Part shown: piece after piece, positions 47,530 through 57,328 of the stretch
How the letters are laid out: the number at the start of each line of letters is the position of its first letter
Numbering within the stretch: position 1 is the first letter of the stretch
Source: Alcanivorax borkumensis SK2
Lineage (GTDB): Bacteria; Pseudomonadota; Gammaproteobacteria; Pseudomonadales; Alcanivoracaceae
Direction: 5' to 3'
DNA: 64,000 nucleotides
NCBI RefSeq assembly: GCF_000009365.1
Contig: NC_008260.1
Location: 2,823,001 to 2,887,000, forward strand
The notes under the pieces: model-generated
What the model was told of the DNA's origin: nothing
The model's input: the letters and a program-made list of their open reading frames with translations, nothing else
Databases searched by the model: none
Translations under genes and position numbers: made by a program

Positions 47530-49026
47530 GTGACGCATGCGCTGCTATACAGCCGGGCACCGGTAGGTATTGAAGCCCGCACCGTGCGGGTGGAAACCCA
47601 TCTAGCTCCGGGTTTGCCGGCATTTACTATTGTCGGATTGGGCGATACCGCGGTACGCGAGAGCCGCGACCGAGTACGCTCTGCGCTGGTTAACAGCGGC
47701 TTCGATTTTCCCCAGCGGCGCATCACCGTGAGCTTGGCACCGGCGGATTTACCCAAGGACGGCGGTCGCTTCGACCTACCCATCGCGCTGGGTATTTTGC
47801 TGGCCAGCGGCCAATTGGGTCGCATCGACACAGACCCATTCGAATTTATTGGCGAACTCTCCCTGAACGGTTCCCTTAGCCCGGTCCCGGCTATGCTTCC
47901 CTGTGCCCTGGCTTGCCAATCCACCGGCCGCACCCTGATCGTCCCCCGTGACAACGCCGACGAAGCGGCCCTCGCCGGGGCCGGCACCATCGCCGCCGAC
48001 CAACTCGCACACGTTGCTGCCCACCTGGCCGGGCAAACGCCGTTGCCGCTGCACCACTGTGACGCGCCACTGGCTGGGGTCTATCAAGGTGGCTGCCTCT
48101 CGGAGATCCGCGGCCAAGCCCACGCTAAACGGGTGCTGGAGATTGCCGCAGCTGGCGGACATTCCATGTTGCTCTGCGGACCGCCTGGTGCCGGCAAGAG
48201 CATGCTGGCATCCCGCTTACCCGGGCTGGTGCCGCCACTGAACCCGAACCAGGCACTGGAAGTGGCCGCGATTTACTCTCTACGCCAGCCTCGTGACAGC
48301 AGCCTGTTTCATCAACGGCCTTACCGAGCCCCGCACCACACCGCGTCAGCAACCGCACTGGTAGGCGGCGGCAGCTACCCGCGACCAGGTGAAATATCCT
48401 TGGCCCACCACGGCATTCTGTTTCTGGATGAATTACCGGAATTCGACCGACGGGTATTGGAGGTCTTGCGCGAACCGCTGGAAACCGGTGAAGTCAGCAT
48501 TGCCCGCGCCGCCCAGCAGCTCACCTTCCCTGCCCGCTTCCAGTTGATTGCGGCGATGAACCCATGCCCCTGTGGTTATTTGGGTGATCCTGAAAAAAGT
48601 TGTGGCTACCGCTGTGAAAAAGCCAAACGCTATCAGAGCAAACTGTCCGGCCCGTTGCTGGATCGCATTGATCTGCACCTGGACGTGCCCGCCGTGGATG
48701 CCAGCGAACTTCTAGGAGATAAGCAGGGAGAGGCCAGCCACACGGTCCGCGAACGGGTTAAAGAAGCTTGGCGCCTGCAATGGTTGCGGCAAAAGCAACT
48801 GAACCGAGAACTAAAAAACGACCAGTTGGAGCCTATGCTGCGCTCTCACCGTGATTGGTTAGCCGGCGTCATGCAGCGGCTGGGGTTGTCCGCTCGTGCC
48901 CTGCACCGCAGTGCACGGGTGGCGCGAACCATTGCCGACCTGCAGGGTAGCGACAACGTGGAGCGGGACCACCTTCGCGAAGCGCTAAGTTACCGGCAAA
49001 ACCTTCAGCAAAAACAGAGCTCCTAA
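47530..49026 (+). CDS. comM: YifB/ComM-family AAA+ ATPase
   Basis: 498 aa. GTG start at 47530 with TGAGGT upstream. N-terminal Lon-like ChlI domain (about 1-165), central AAA+ ATPase with Walker A GPPGAGKSM near 216 and Walker B ILFLDELPEF, the zinc-like Cys cluster NPCPCGYLGDPEKSCGYRC, and a C-terminal Mg-chelatase helicase-like region. ComM is a hexameric branch-migration helicase that promotes integration of DNA in natural transformation. It follows ubiK on the same strand and is convergent with the acyl-CoA dehydrogenase. Confidence 0.93.
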   Translation: MTHALLYSRAPVGIEARTVRVETHLAPGLPAFTIVGLGDTAVRESRDRVRSALVNSGFDFPQRRITVSLAPADLPKDGGRFDLPIALGILLASGQLGRIDTDPFEFIGELSLNGSLSPVPAMLPCALACQSTGRTLIVPRDNADEAALAGAGTIAADQLAHVAAHLAGQTPLPLHHCDAPLAGVYQGGCLSEIRGQAHAKRVLEIAAAGGHSMLLCGPPGAGKSMLASRLPGLVPPLNPNQALEVAAIYSLRQPRDSSLFHQRPYRAPHHTASATALVGGGSYPRPGEISLAHHGILFLDELPEFDRRVLEVLREPLETGEVSIARAAQQLTFPARFQLIAAMNPCPCGYLGDPEKSCGYRCEKAKRYQSKLSGPLLDRIDLHLDVPAVDASELLGDKQGEASHTVRERVKEAWRLQWLRQKQLNRELKNDQLEPMLRSHRDWLAGVMQRLGLSARALHRSARVARTIADLQGSDNVERDHLREALSYRQNLQQKQSS

Positions 49027-49139
49027 CGCCCCTTTACGAAACGTCGCTACCGTACTGACGGCCAAAGCAGAAATTTTCTGCGATGGTTAACCACAACGCC
49101 ACAACCGCAAGCGACGCGCATAGCAAACACACAGCGGCC

Positions 49140-50339
49140 CTACACTCGCCACTTAAAGAAATCACGCTTCTCTTTCAAATACAGACGCGAGAGCACCATT
49201 TTGTGCACTTCGCTAGCGCCATCTACCAGGCGCGCCTGGCGAGCGTAGCGATAGATCCACTCCAGCAGCGTATCCTTGGAATAACCACGGGCTCCACATA
49301 ATTGAATCGCCGTATCTGCCGCTTTATGTAATGTGTCCGCCACATGAATTTTTGCCATGGCAATTTCTTTCTTGGCAAAGTCTCCTTGATCCAGCATCCA
49401 GGCCGCTTGCATGGTTAACAGCCGGCCCACTTCGATTTCCTTGGCCACGTCGCCCAGCATCCATTGCACGCCTTCGTGTTCAGCAAGGGTGGTGCCGAAG
49501 CTCATGCGATTTTCTACATAACTGGCCGCTTCTTCCATGCAACGCTTGGCCAACCCCAGCCAGCGCATGCAGTGGGTCAGCCGCGCCGTGCCAAGCCGAA
49601 TCTGGGTGACTTTCAAACCATCGCCCACGTCCAGTAAACGGTTTTTATCTGGGATGACCAAGCCATCGAATTTCAATTCGCAGTGGCCGCCGTGTTCCTC
49701 CGGCCCCATGATGGGAATGCGACGTACCACTTCCCAACCGGGCTGATCCGCATCGAATAAAAACGCAGTAAGCCCCTTGCGTGGGTCATCGCTGGTCTTG
49801 GCTATCAGGATAAACGTCTGCGCGCCTTCCGCGCCTGTGATAAACCATTTGCGCCCCTTGATGATCCAGTTATCACCGTCCTTGGTCGCCGAGGTGTAGG
49901 TCAACGAAGGGTCTGAACCGCAGCCACCTTCGGGTTCGGTCATGGCAAAAGCGGAACGTACCTTGCCGTCGATCATCGGCTGCAACCAACGCTCTTTCTG
50001 TTCATTATTGAGAATCTTGTTCAACATAATCATGGTGCCGTCGTCCGGCGGTGCGCAGTTAAACACAACCGGCCCAAACGGGCTGCGGGCGGCCTCTTCA
50101 TACAGCACCGCCATGCCTGACACATTCACTCCCAGGCCACCGCGTTCTTTCGGTAACTGAAAACCCCACAGGCCCGCAGCTTTGGCTTTGTCGCGCAGAG
50201 CATCGACAACACTTTCCTTGAAGTTCTCATGGCCGTCGTAATTGGTCTTGTCGTTTTCTAGCGGCATGATTTCCGCTTCTACAAAGATGGCCACGCGCTG
50301 GCGCAAGCTTTCCAGTTCCTGACCCAGGGAAAAATCCAT
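49140..50339 (-). CDS. Acyl-CoA dehydrogenase
   Basis: 399 aa from ATG 50339 (MDFSLGQELESLRQRV), chosen because AAGGA is then seven bases away; an ATG at 50345 is too close to it. N-terminal helical domain, FAMTEPEGGCGSDPSLTYTSA for FAD/substrate, RKWFITGAEGAQ in the beta domain and the C-terminal helical half ending YARQARLVDGASEVHKMVLSR. It oxidises an acyl-CoA to the enoyl-CoA and passes electrons to ETF. The position of the catalytic Glu could not be fixed by eye. SDR and AraC genes nearby suggest lipid or acid catabolism. Confidence 0.92.
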   Translation of the reverse strand: MDFSLGQELESLRQRVAIFVEAEIMPLENDKTNYDGHENFKESVVDALRDKAKAAGLWGFQLPKERGGLGVNVSGMAVLYEEAARSPFGPVVFNCAPPDDGTMIMLNKILNNEQKERWLQPMIDGKVRSAFAMTEPEGGCGSDPSLTYTSATKDGDNWIIKGRKWFITGAEGAQTFILIAKTSDDPRKGLTAFLFDADQPGWEVVRRIPIMGPEEHGGHCELKFDGLVIPDKNRLLDVGDGLKVTQIRLGTARLTHCMRWLGLAKRCMEEAASYVENRMSFGTTLAEHEGVQWMLGDVAKEIEVGRLLTMQAAWMLDQGDFAKKEIAMAKIHVADTLHKAADTAIQLCGARGYSKDTLLEWIYRYARQARLVDGASEVHKMVLSRLYLKEKRDFFKWRV

Positions 50340-50417
50340 GATCATTCCTTGCTACTGATTGAAAAAAGCGCCGCTTTACCCGCAACGACGATTGCCGCGG
50401 CTAGCGGTAGGCGAGCA

Positions 50418-51173
50418 TTAAAGAGTAGTACAAAGGTGGCCACCGTCTACGGCAATAATGGCACCACTCATGTAAGAAGACGCATCCGAGGCCAGCAATA
50501 ACAACGGACCAACCAGTTCATCGATATTGCCCAACCGACGAAAAGGAATACGCTTAAGCATTTTCTCCGCCTGCGGGCTGCTAAAGAAATCACGATTGAT
50601 ATCGGTTTCCACATACCCAGGACAAATGGCATTGCAGCGAATGTTGTAGCGCGCACAATCTAGCGCCAGGGATTTGGTGAGCTGAACCACCGCTGCCTTG
50701 GAAGCGGTATAGGCCGCCACACGGCCGCCTACTCGCAAGCCAAGAATGGACGCGATATTCACGATGCTGCCTGGACGCTCATCGCGTTGCCATTGCTGAA
50801 TGGCAAATTTGGAGACCGCCCAGACGCCTTTCAGATTGGTATCGATCACTCGATCCCACTCACTTTCGGCAATATTCTCGGTGGGACCTTCGTGGGAGAC
50901 GCCGGCATTATTCACCACCACATCCAGTGCTGGCATGCAGCCAAAAGCCGCCTCGACGCTAGCGTGATCGCTTACATCCATGGGCACCACGATGGCGTCT
51001 CGGCCCTGTTCACGCACGGCCTTGGCGGTATCTTCCAATTTATCTACACGACGAGCGGCCAGGACAAGGTCTGCGCCTTCTTCGGCCAGAGCCCTAGCAA
51101 AATGGGCGCCAAAGCCGCTGGAGGCCCCGGTGATGAGAATACGTTTACCGCGCACACTGAATCGCTGAGTCAT
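50418..51173 (-). CDS. Short-chain dehydrogenase/reductase
   Basis: 251 aa from ATG 51173 (MTQRFSVRGKRILITGASSG) with GGGGGAG upstream; the frame to 51350 lacks support. Classical SDR: GASSGFG cofactor motif (16-22), NNAG, Ser in VNIASILG, Tyr and Lys in YTASK. The C-terminal part ends with a GAIIAVDGGH, typical of 3-oxoacyl or hydroxyacyl oxidoreductases. It is 78 bases upstream of the acyl-CoA dehydrogenase on the same strand, so a shared degradative pathway is plausible. The substrate is unknown. Confidence 0.92.
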   Translation of the reverse strand: MTQRFSVRGKRILITGASSGFGAHFARALAEEGADLVLAARRVDKLEDTAKAVREQGRDAIVVPMDVSDHASVEAAFGCMPALDVVVNNAGVSHEGPTENIAESEWDRVIDTNLKGVWAVSKFAIQQWQRDERPGSIVNIASILGLRVGGRVAAYTASKAAVVQLTKSLALDCARYNIRCNAICPGYVETDINRDFFSSPQAEKMLKRIPFRRLGNIDELVGPLLLLASDASSYMSGAIIAVDGGHLCTTL

Positions 51174-51237
51174 AAAGCTCCCCCTGTTGATACAAAAACC
51201 TATCCAGCCAGACACCCGGCCACAAGGACGAAAACGC

Positions 51238-51726
51238 TCAGGAGGACGATGACAACAGCAAGGACAGCGCGTGGCGAGTATCCGGAGTGGCACCGGGCAA
51301 CGCCAGCGCTTCACAGGCTGGCAGCCACTGTACGGCGACCACTTCGTCACTGAGGGACACCGCCTCAGGGCAGGCTACCGTTGATGACAGGGCGCCCCAG
51401 ACGCGGTGATGAGGATTGGCAAACCAGAACCATTGCCAGCAAGAAAACTGGCGCTGCAGACCCAACTCTTCGTGCAACTCTCGCGACAACCCTTGAGCCA
51501 CGCTTTCATCCGGGCGCATTACCCCACCGGCGGCCAAATCCCAGCCACCGGGATAGAAGTGCTTGTCTGCTGCCCGTTTCTGCACGCATACCCTTCCTGC
51601 TAGATCTGTCACCACCACATAGGACGCACGATGAATCAACCTCTGACGCTGCATGCGCCCACGCTGACAACTGCCGCGGGGGTGGTTATGCCGGGAAACC
51701 AGCAGAACGGGTTCGTGATGACTCAT
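51238..51726 (-). CDS. Nudix hydrolase (YfcD-like)
   Basis: 162 aa from ATG 51726 (MSHHEPVLLVSRHNHPRG), best matching the domain start; the frame extends to 51846 without support. The Nudix box is complete: GGVMRPDESVAQGLSRELHEELGL (GX5EX7REUXEEXGU). A YVVVTDLAGRVCVQKR strand precedes it, as in the YfcD/isopentenyl-diphosphate isomerase-like group. It removes or recycles a nucleoside diphosphate derivative; the substrate is unknown. It lies 64 bases upstream of the SDR gene on the same strand. Confidence 0.88.
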   Translation of the reverse strand: MSHHEPVLLVSRHNHPRGSCQRGRMQRQRLIHRASYVVVTDLAGRVCVQKRAADKHFYPGGWDLAAGGVMRPDESVAQGLSRELHEELGLQRQFSCWQWFWFANPHHRVWGALSSTVACPEAVSLSDEVVAVQWLPACEALALPGATPDTRHALSLLLSSSS

Positions 51727-51941
51727 GGGTTGTTTTCTTGCTGACAAGGACGGGAACACTAGCGTTATGGCGCGGGGATTGCCAGATGAGGAACGCTGTA
51801 CGCAACAACACTGGACTGCCCCCATCATTTGGAACGCCGTGCCCACGGCATATCACAAACGATGATGGCGTGGGGCGGGCATGGGCCGAGCATGACTCAC
51901 CACCCCCTTCGTATTGTTGCTAAAGATCGCCACTGGAAACG

Positions 51942-52988
51942 TTAAGGCTGGAAGTGACTCGGTGGGTGACCGGTCCATTTACGGAAGGCACGGGCGAAGT
52001 TGCTAGGATCCGCGTAGCCTAAGCGGCTGGCGACCTGTTGCACGGTAATGTTCGCCTTCAGGTACGCCATGGCTTTGGTCATACGCACTTCCTCCAACAA
52101 GGAACGGTAGCTCACACCAAGTGCATTCAAATAACGGCGCAGGGTCCGCGAGGTGACATGAAAATTACCCGCCAGTTGCTCCAAGCTGGGCAACATACCT
52201 TCCGCCTGCATCAAGCGTGCATACACCCGGCTAGCCCAGTCCTGGTCCGCCTCCAGACGCCGAAGCTCTTGCTCGCATTTCTGCGCAGCCATGTGCCGCG
52301 ATGCCGGGTCGGACAAGGTGAACGGTTCGTTGAGCAAGGAATGCGGTAACCGCAGGGCGGCCACCTCAGCACCAAACTCCACCGGCATCTCCAACAGCTC
52401 ACGGTATCGGTCTGCATGGGCCGGCGGCGCATAGGGCAGCTCCAGTACAACACCGCGGAAACGCTCACCCAGCAGGTAGCGAATCCCGCCCACGACTGCC
52501 GCAACCACCACTTCCAGGTAGGTTTCGCGAATATCGCCCAATAGCACACTTTCCAGAAGGCAGAAGCGAACCCCCTCGGTGGAGGACTCAATGCGCGGCA
52601 CACACAAGCGAGTACGAGTCCGGAAATAACGCTCCAGCAAACGCAAAGCATCACCCAGATCCACACTGCTGATAGCTGCATAGCCCAGTAGGCCGTGGGC
52701 TGTGAGCGTGAGCTGTTGACCCAACACCAGACCCAACGCCGGGTTGCCGGTCATTTCCCGGGCCCCCACCATCACTTGGCGGAACTGCTCAAAACGCAGT
52801 GTCGGTTCCGGGTTATAGATAGCCTCTTCGGTCAACCCCACCTCACGCAGTAAACGCCGGGTGTCCACCCCCACCTCGCTGATCAGTTCGAGCAGATTGC
52901 GAACGTAGTTCACCGGCACCGGCGAACGGCCAGTGCCCGGATCAAGCTGAATAAAACGATAGCGGTTCATGGAGCCATTATACGCCAC
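51942..52988 (-). CDS. AraC-family transcriptional regulator
   Basis: 348 aa from GTG 52988 with AGGTGGAG nearby; an internal ATG at 52970 is an alternative. Large N-terminal Arabinose_bd-type domain (about 15-215) and a C-terminal AraC helix-turn-helix pair (LEQLAGNFHVTSRTLRRYLNALGVSYRSLLEE and VQQVASRLGYADPSNFARAFRKWTGHPPSHF). Such regulators often activate fatty-acid, alkane or aromatic catabolic genes. The Nudix-SDR-acyl-CoA dehydrogenase genes downstream on the same strand are candidate targets. Confidence 0.92.
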   Translation of the reverse strand: MAYNGSMNRYRFIQLDPGTGRSPVPVNYVRNLLELISEVGVDTRRLLREVGLTEEAIYNPEPTLRFEQFRQVMVGAREMTGNPALGLVLGQQLTLTAHGLLGYAAISSVDLGDALRLLERYFRTRTRLCVPRIESSTEGVRFCLLESVLLGDIRETYLEVVVAAVVGGIRYLLGERFRGVVLELPYAPPAHADRYRELLEMPVEFGAEVAALRLPHSLLNEPFTLSDPASRHMAAQKCEQELRRLEADQDWASRVYARLMQAEGMLPSLEQLAGNFHVTSRTLRRYLNALGVSYRSLLEEVRMTKAMAYLKANITVQQVASRLGYADPSNFARAFRKWTGHPPSHFQP

Positions 52989-53519
52989 TTCTCCACCTGT
53001 CCGAAAATGACCGAAAGCTGTCTAGCCTTGCAGTTCGCGACAGCCCTTCTCTGTCTCTCTGACAATCCCTTTGCTGTAAATATCCCTATCGCAGATATCC
53101 AAGGGCAACGCGAGACAACGGGATCATCTACTTACAATCGCCAGGTTCGGCACCGATAATGCCCGCACCCTTTGTGATGTAGCAAAGAAGGGCCTCGGCC
53201 CCGCCACCTTCACGTCACGCCCACTGCATGACCTATGGTTCCTGCCCTGGGCAGCATTATCATCACCCGCATTACGACCATTGAGGTGATGGGCCGCCTT
53301 GGGGAGCGACCAAACGCCGTGGGCGTATAACGATGCCCACGCCCTAGTAAACCCGCTAAGCATTGAGCGCCGTGGACGTAATGCCGTTGCGTAGACCGTT
53401 GAAAGAAAGACATGTGGCTTGGCTCAAAGAATAAAAACGCAGGAAAAAATACCGGCAAAACATCTCCGCCTTTTCGCTTTTCCTATCAGCGCACTACCGG
53501 CACACCAGCAAAAATAGCG
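52989..53519. other. 531-base region without a recognised gene
   Basis: Only short frames are open. Visible structures are small inverted repeats: CTGCC..GGCAG near 53245-53258 and CGTGGGC (53318-53324) with GCCCACG (53335-53341). No ORF has a good start and family features. Confidence 0.4.
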
Positions 53520-54209
53520 TCAGATACTCTCGACCTCGTCCTCAGTCAGCGCGCGATATTCCCCCGGCGCCAGAGCCGCATCCAGCTGAATCTCGCCGAT
53601 CTGCTCCCGGTGCAACCCAAGCACTTTGTTACCACAGGCGGCCAACATGCGTTTAACCTGATGGTAACGCCCTTCCCGAATGGTCAGCAGCAAGCAAGCC
53701 TCATCCAACCGTTCCACCTGTGCTGGCAAAGTAGGCTTGTCTTCCCCGCGTAGCAAAACGCCCTCACGCAGCGCCTGCATATCCTCATCACTGACCGGGT
53801 CCGCACACTGCACCCGGTAACGCTTGCCGCAGGCATGGTTGGGAGAGGTAAGCCGATGGGACCACTGCCCATCGGAGGTGAGCAACACCAGGCCGGTGGT
53901 ATCCCGGTCCAACCGGCCGGCCGGATGCACCTGAGCGCGCAGTTCTGGCGGCAGCAAATCCAGCACGGTGCGGTGGCCAGGATCCTCCGTGGAGCAGACC
54001 ACATCCACAGGCTTGTGGAGCATCAGATAACGGTGTCCCGGCGGCTGCACCCGCTCACCGTGAACGGTCACCGCCTGATCCGGGCGCAACTGCAAATTGG
54101 CTTTGGGCTTGGCCTCCCCCTCCACCGTCACCGCACCACGGCTGATCAGCTGTTTGGCCTCCTTGCGAGTCAGGCCGGCACTGTGGGCAAGAAAATAGTC
54201 CAAACGCAT
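53520..54209 (-). CDS. rsuA: 16S rRNA pseudouridine-516 synthase RsuA
   Basis: 229 aa from ATG 54209 (MRLDYFLAHSAGLTRKEAKQLISRG). N-terminal S4 RNA-binding domain (1-60) and a pseudouridine synthase core with the catalytic Asp in HPAGRLDRDTTGLVLLTSDG; RYHQVKRMLAACGNKVLGLHR is the C-terminal RsuA/RluB pattern. It converts U516 of 16S rRNA. The S4 plus core order and length are RsuA-like rather than RluB. The 5' end lies 110 bases from the divergent rep gene. Confidence 0.92.
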   Translation of the reverse strand: MRLDYFLAHSAGLTRKEAKQLISRGAVTVEGEAKPKANLQLRPDQAVTVHGERVQPPGHRYLMLHKPVDVVCSTEDPGHRTVLDLLPPELRAQVHPAGRLDRDTTGLVLLTSDGQWSHRLTSPNHACGKRYRVQCADPVSDEDMQALREGVLLRGEDKPTLPAQVERLDEACLLLTIREGRYHQVKRMLAACGNKVLGLHREQIGEIQLDAALAPGEYRALTEDEVESI

Positions 54210-54319
54210 GGGCAAAAAACCGTTACCAGTAAAACCGCCATGATAACCGACATAAGGTGCCGCGAGGGCATCACTGGTATCATAGCGGCCCGATTCCCGC
54301 CCAGAGTTACCGGAGCCCT

Positions 54320-56341
54320 ATGAGCAAGCTTAACCCCCGCCAGCAGGAAGCCGTGGACTACGCGGACGGCCCTCTGTTAGTGCTGGCCGGTGCGGGCTCC
54401 GGCAAAACCAGCGTGATCACCCGTAAGATCGCTTGGCTGATCCAGGAGCGGGGCATTCCGGCACGCCATATTGCAGCGGTGACCTTTACCAACAAGGCTT
54501 CGCGGGAGATGAAAGAGCGGGTGCAACAGCTGGTCAGCCGTGACCTGACCCGGGGGCTGATTGTTTCCACCTTCCATAACCTGGGCTTGCGCATCCTCAA
54601 ATCCGAGTTAAAAGCCTGCGGGCTGCGCAACGGTTTCTCCATTCTGGACGGGGCGGACAGCAAGGAAATCCTCAAGGAAATTCTTCGCCAAGGTGAATCG
54701 GAACGGGACCTGGACGCGGTGGATGTGATCCACAAACGCATTTCCAGCTGGAAAAACGCCCTGGTGCTACCCGAACAAGCAGTGAGCACTGCCGAAACCG
54801 ACGAAGACCTGCGCGCAGCCATGGCCTACAGTGGCTATGATCGTATGCTGCGGGTGTGTAATGCGGTGGACTTCGACGACCTGATCCTGATGCCCGCGCG
54901 CATGTTCCACGAGCAGCCACGCATTCTGGAAAAGTGGCGCAACCGTATTCAGTACCTGCTGGTGGATGAATACCAGGATACCAACGGTGCTCAGTATGAA
55001 ATGGTGAAAATGCTCACCCTACCGGAGGGCAAATTCACCGTGGTGGGCGATGACGACCAGTCCATCTATGCCTGGCGCGGCGCCCGCCCGGAAAACCTGG
55101 CGCAGCTACAGGAAGACTGGCCGACCCTGAAGGTGGTGAAGCTGGAACAGAATTACCGTTCCACCGGGCGCATTCTTAAAGCCGCCAACACCGTCATCGC
55201 CAACAATCCCCACGAATTCGAGAAAAGCCTGTGGTCCGATTATGGTTACGGCGAACCGATCCGCTTTTCTGCTCTACGCGATGAAGAGGCTGAAACCGAA
55301 TGGATCGCCAGCGACATCTTTCACCGTCGCCTACAGAAAGGGTTGCAGTGGAAAGACTTTGCCGTACTTTACCGTGGCAATTTCCAATCGCGTATTTTGG
55401 AAATGAAACTGCAAAGTCTGTCGATTCCCTACAAGGTATCCGGTGGCAAAAGTTTCTTCTCCCGCAGCGAAATTAAAGACCTGATGTGCTACTTGCGCCT
55501 GCTGGTCAATCCGGATGACGACAACGCTTTTCTACGTATCATCAACACGCCACGCCGGGAAATTGGCCCCGCCACACTGGAAAAACTGGCCACCTGGGCA
55601 CTCAAGCGCGAGCAGGGTTTGTACCACGTGTGTGATGACTTCGCGCTCAGTGAGGTCATGAACCCGAAAGCCGCCGAGAAGCTACAAAAGTTCAAGGCTT
55701 GGCTCGATGCCAAGCGGCAATTCTGCTTCGGCCAGAACAGCTTGCAAGCGGTGCAAGAACTCATCACCGACATGGATTATGAAGGTTGGTTGATGCAGAA
55801 CGCCTCCAGCCCACGTATCGGCGAAAAGAATATCGAAAATATCTGGCAACTGGTGCGCAGCATTGAGCGCATGCTGGAAAAACAGGAAGACGACGAAGAA
55901 GGCGCCAGCGATCTGGAATCGGTGATCAAGAAGCTGGTGCTACTGGACATGCTCGAACAGCAGCAAGAAGAAGACGACTCCGACCGGGTGCAACTGATGA
56001 CCCTGCACGCCTCCAAGGGTCTGGAATTTCCCCACGTCTACATGATGGGGGTGGAAGAAGAGTTCCTGCCCCACCGCACCAGCATTGAAGAAGACAACAT
56101 CGTCGAAGAGCGCCGCCTCATGTACGTGGGCATCACCCGCGCCCGAGAAACCCTGGCCATGACTCAGGCGCTGACGCGCAAACAATACGGCGAGCGAATC
56201 GACACCACTGCCAGCCGCTTCGTGGATGAAATGCCGCAAGATGACATCGACTATCTGGGCATCGGCATTCAGAAAGATGAAGCCAAAGAAGCGGAAGTGG
56301 CCGAAGCCAGCATTGCTAATCTTCGGGCGTTACTGGATTAG
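54320..56341 (+). CDS. rep: ATP-dependent DNA helicase Rep
   Basis: 673 aa from ATG 54320, with CGGAG upstream (MSKLNPRQQEAVDYADGPLLVLAG). UvrD/Rep superfamily 1 motifs in order: I GAGSGKTS, Ia TFTNKASREM, II DEYQDTN, III GDDDQSIYAWRGA, IV QNYRST, V LHASKGLEFPHV, VI VGITRAR. Length and the EEVLPHRTS-like 'EFLPHRTSIEEDN' tail fit Rep. It unwinds DNA 3'-5' and helps replication forks pass bound proteins. It ends in a strong terminator shared with cytochrome genes. Confidence 0.94.
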   Translation: MSKLNPRQQEAVDYADGPLLVLAGAGSGKTSVITRKIAWLIQERGIPARHIAAVTFTNKASREMKERVQQLVSRDLTRGLIVSTFHNLGLRILKSELKACGLRNGFSILDGADSKEILKEILRQGESERDLDAVDVIHKRISSWKNALVLPEQAVSTAETDEDLRAAMAYSGYDRMLRVCNAVDFDDLILMPARMFHEQPRILEKWRNRIQYLLVDEYQDTNGAQYEMVKMLTLPEGKFTVVGDDDQSIYAWRGARPENLAQLQEDWPTLKVVKLEQNYRSTGRILKAANTVIANNPHEFEKSLWSDYGYGEPIRFSALRDEEAETEWIASDIFHRRLQKGLQWKDFAVLYRGNFQSRILEMKLQSLSIPYKVSGGKSFFSRSEIKDLMCYLRLLVNPDDDNAFLRIINTPRREIGPATLEKLATWALKREQGLYHVCDDFALSEVMNPKAAEKLQKFKAWLDAKRQFCFGQNSLQAVQELITDMDYEGWLMQNASSPRIGEKNIENIWQLVRSIERMLEKQEDDEEGASDLESVIKKLVLLDMLEQQQEEDDSDRVQLMTLHASKGLEFPHVYMMGVEEEFLPHRTSIEEDNIVEERRLMYVGITRARETLAMTQALTRKQYGERIDTTASRFVDEMPQDDIDYLGIGIQKDEAKEAEVAEASIANLRALLD

Positions 56342-56390
56342 GTAACGCGGCACTGACACGGCAACACGAGCACGTTCTTTTTGTGCCAAA

Positions 56391-56433
56391 TGCAAAGAGG
56401 CCGCGTTCCCGTCCGGGGCGCGGCCTCTTTGCA
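56391..56433. terminator. Rho-independent terminator after rep
   Basis: TGCAAAGAGGCCGCG (56391-56405) pairs with CGCGGCCTCTTTGCA (56419-56433), 15 bp, 13-base loop. It closes rep and, on the other strand, the convergent cytochrome genes. Confidence 0.9.
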
Positions 56434-56495
56434 ATATAAAAAAGACAAACTATTTCGCGTTGTTGTGCGAAGCATATCGCGTGCGGCGTCTTTTC

Positions 56496-56855
56496 TTACT
56501 TTGCCCCACTTTTGTTCAGCATATAGATCACCGTGCTGCGAATTTCGTCGTCGCTACAGTCAAAGCAGCCACCGCGAGGCGGCATCGAGTTGAAGCCATT
56601 GATAGCATCTAGGACCAGGGCGTCGAAACCGTCTTCTTCGATTTCATGGGACCAGTAGGGTCGATGCTCCTTACCTACACCGGGAGCCCCCAAGGCGCCA
56701 GAGCCGTGACAGGTAACACAGTATTGGCGATATAACTGCGCCCCGTCGCGGGCCTGTTGAGCAGGCCCATTAGCCGGGGCGCTATCATCGGAACAGCCGG
56801 CCAGCCACAACACTGGCAACACCATTGCGATTGAGTACCAGTAGAGTTTCTGCAA
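56496..56855 (-). CDS. Cytochrome c5-type lipoprotein
   Basis: 119 aa. TTG start at 56855 would give a leader MQKLYWYSIAMVLPVLWLAGC with a lipobox at Cys21; an ATG at 56825 is the alternative. Haem site CVTCH (Cys46, Cys49, His50), axial Met in SMPPRGGC, and the pair CFDC, which is a cytochrome c5 hallmark. It carries electrons in the periplasm, membrane-anchored here. It lies five bases downstream of a second cytochrome c5 gene on the same strand. Confidence 0.88.
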   Translation of the reverse strand: MQKLYWYSIAMVLPVLWLAGCSDDSAPANGPAQQARDGAQLYRQYCVTCHGSGALGAPGVGKEHRPYWSHEIEEDGFDALVLDAINGFNSMPPRGGCFDCSDDEIRSTVIYMLNKSGAK

Positions 56856-56860
56856 AGCCG

Positions 56861-57328
56861 CTACTGACTCTTGCTAACCATGTACTCGATGGCAGCGTTG
56901 ATTTCATCGTCAGAGCAGTCCATGCACATCCCTTTAGGAGGCATGGCGTTAATACCATTGATAGCATTCTTGAGCATGGTGGCTTCACCTTTGGCAATGC
57001 GCGGTGCCCAGGAAGCGGCGTCACCCATTTTTGGGGCGCCAGCAGCACCGGTACCGTGACAGGCGGCACAGGAACCGTTGTAGACTTGCTCACCGGAACG
57101 AGGGCCGCTGGCCACTTCTTCTGCCGGAGCTGCAGCGCTGCCACACTCGTCTCCTTCTACACACACAGAGCCCACCGGCTTGATGCGCTCTTCAATGGCG
57201 CGATCACTAAAAACAGAGCGCTCACCTAGTGGGTAGGGAGAAATTTCCTTGGTGCTCTTGGCAGCCACGCTACCGGCGGCAAACAGGGTAGCGACCAGTA
57301 CCAGGCTGGCGGTTAGCATCTTTTTCAC
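56861..57328 (-). CDS. Cytochrome c5, periplasmic
   Basis: 155 aa, GTG start at 57328 (AGAGGTG upstream). Signal sequence with cleavage after VAA, then an N-terminal extension with two extra Cys (56 and 62, VCVEGDEC) and the haem domain: CAACH (Cys87, Cys90, His91), Met in NAMPPKGM, and CMDC. It is the soluble partner of the lipoprotein at 56496; the two share the c5 core and are tandem, presumably from duplication. The extra Cys pair before the haem domain could form a disulfide. Confidence 0.9.
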   Translation of the reverse strand: MKKMLTASLVLVATLFAAGSVAAKSTKEISPYPLGERSVFSDRAIEERIKPVGSVCVEGDECGSAAAPAEEVASGPRSGEQVYNGSCAACHGTGAAGAPKMGDAASWAPRIAKGEATMLKNAINGINAMPPKGMCMDCSDDEINAAIEYMVSKSQ

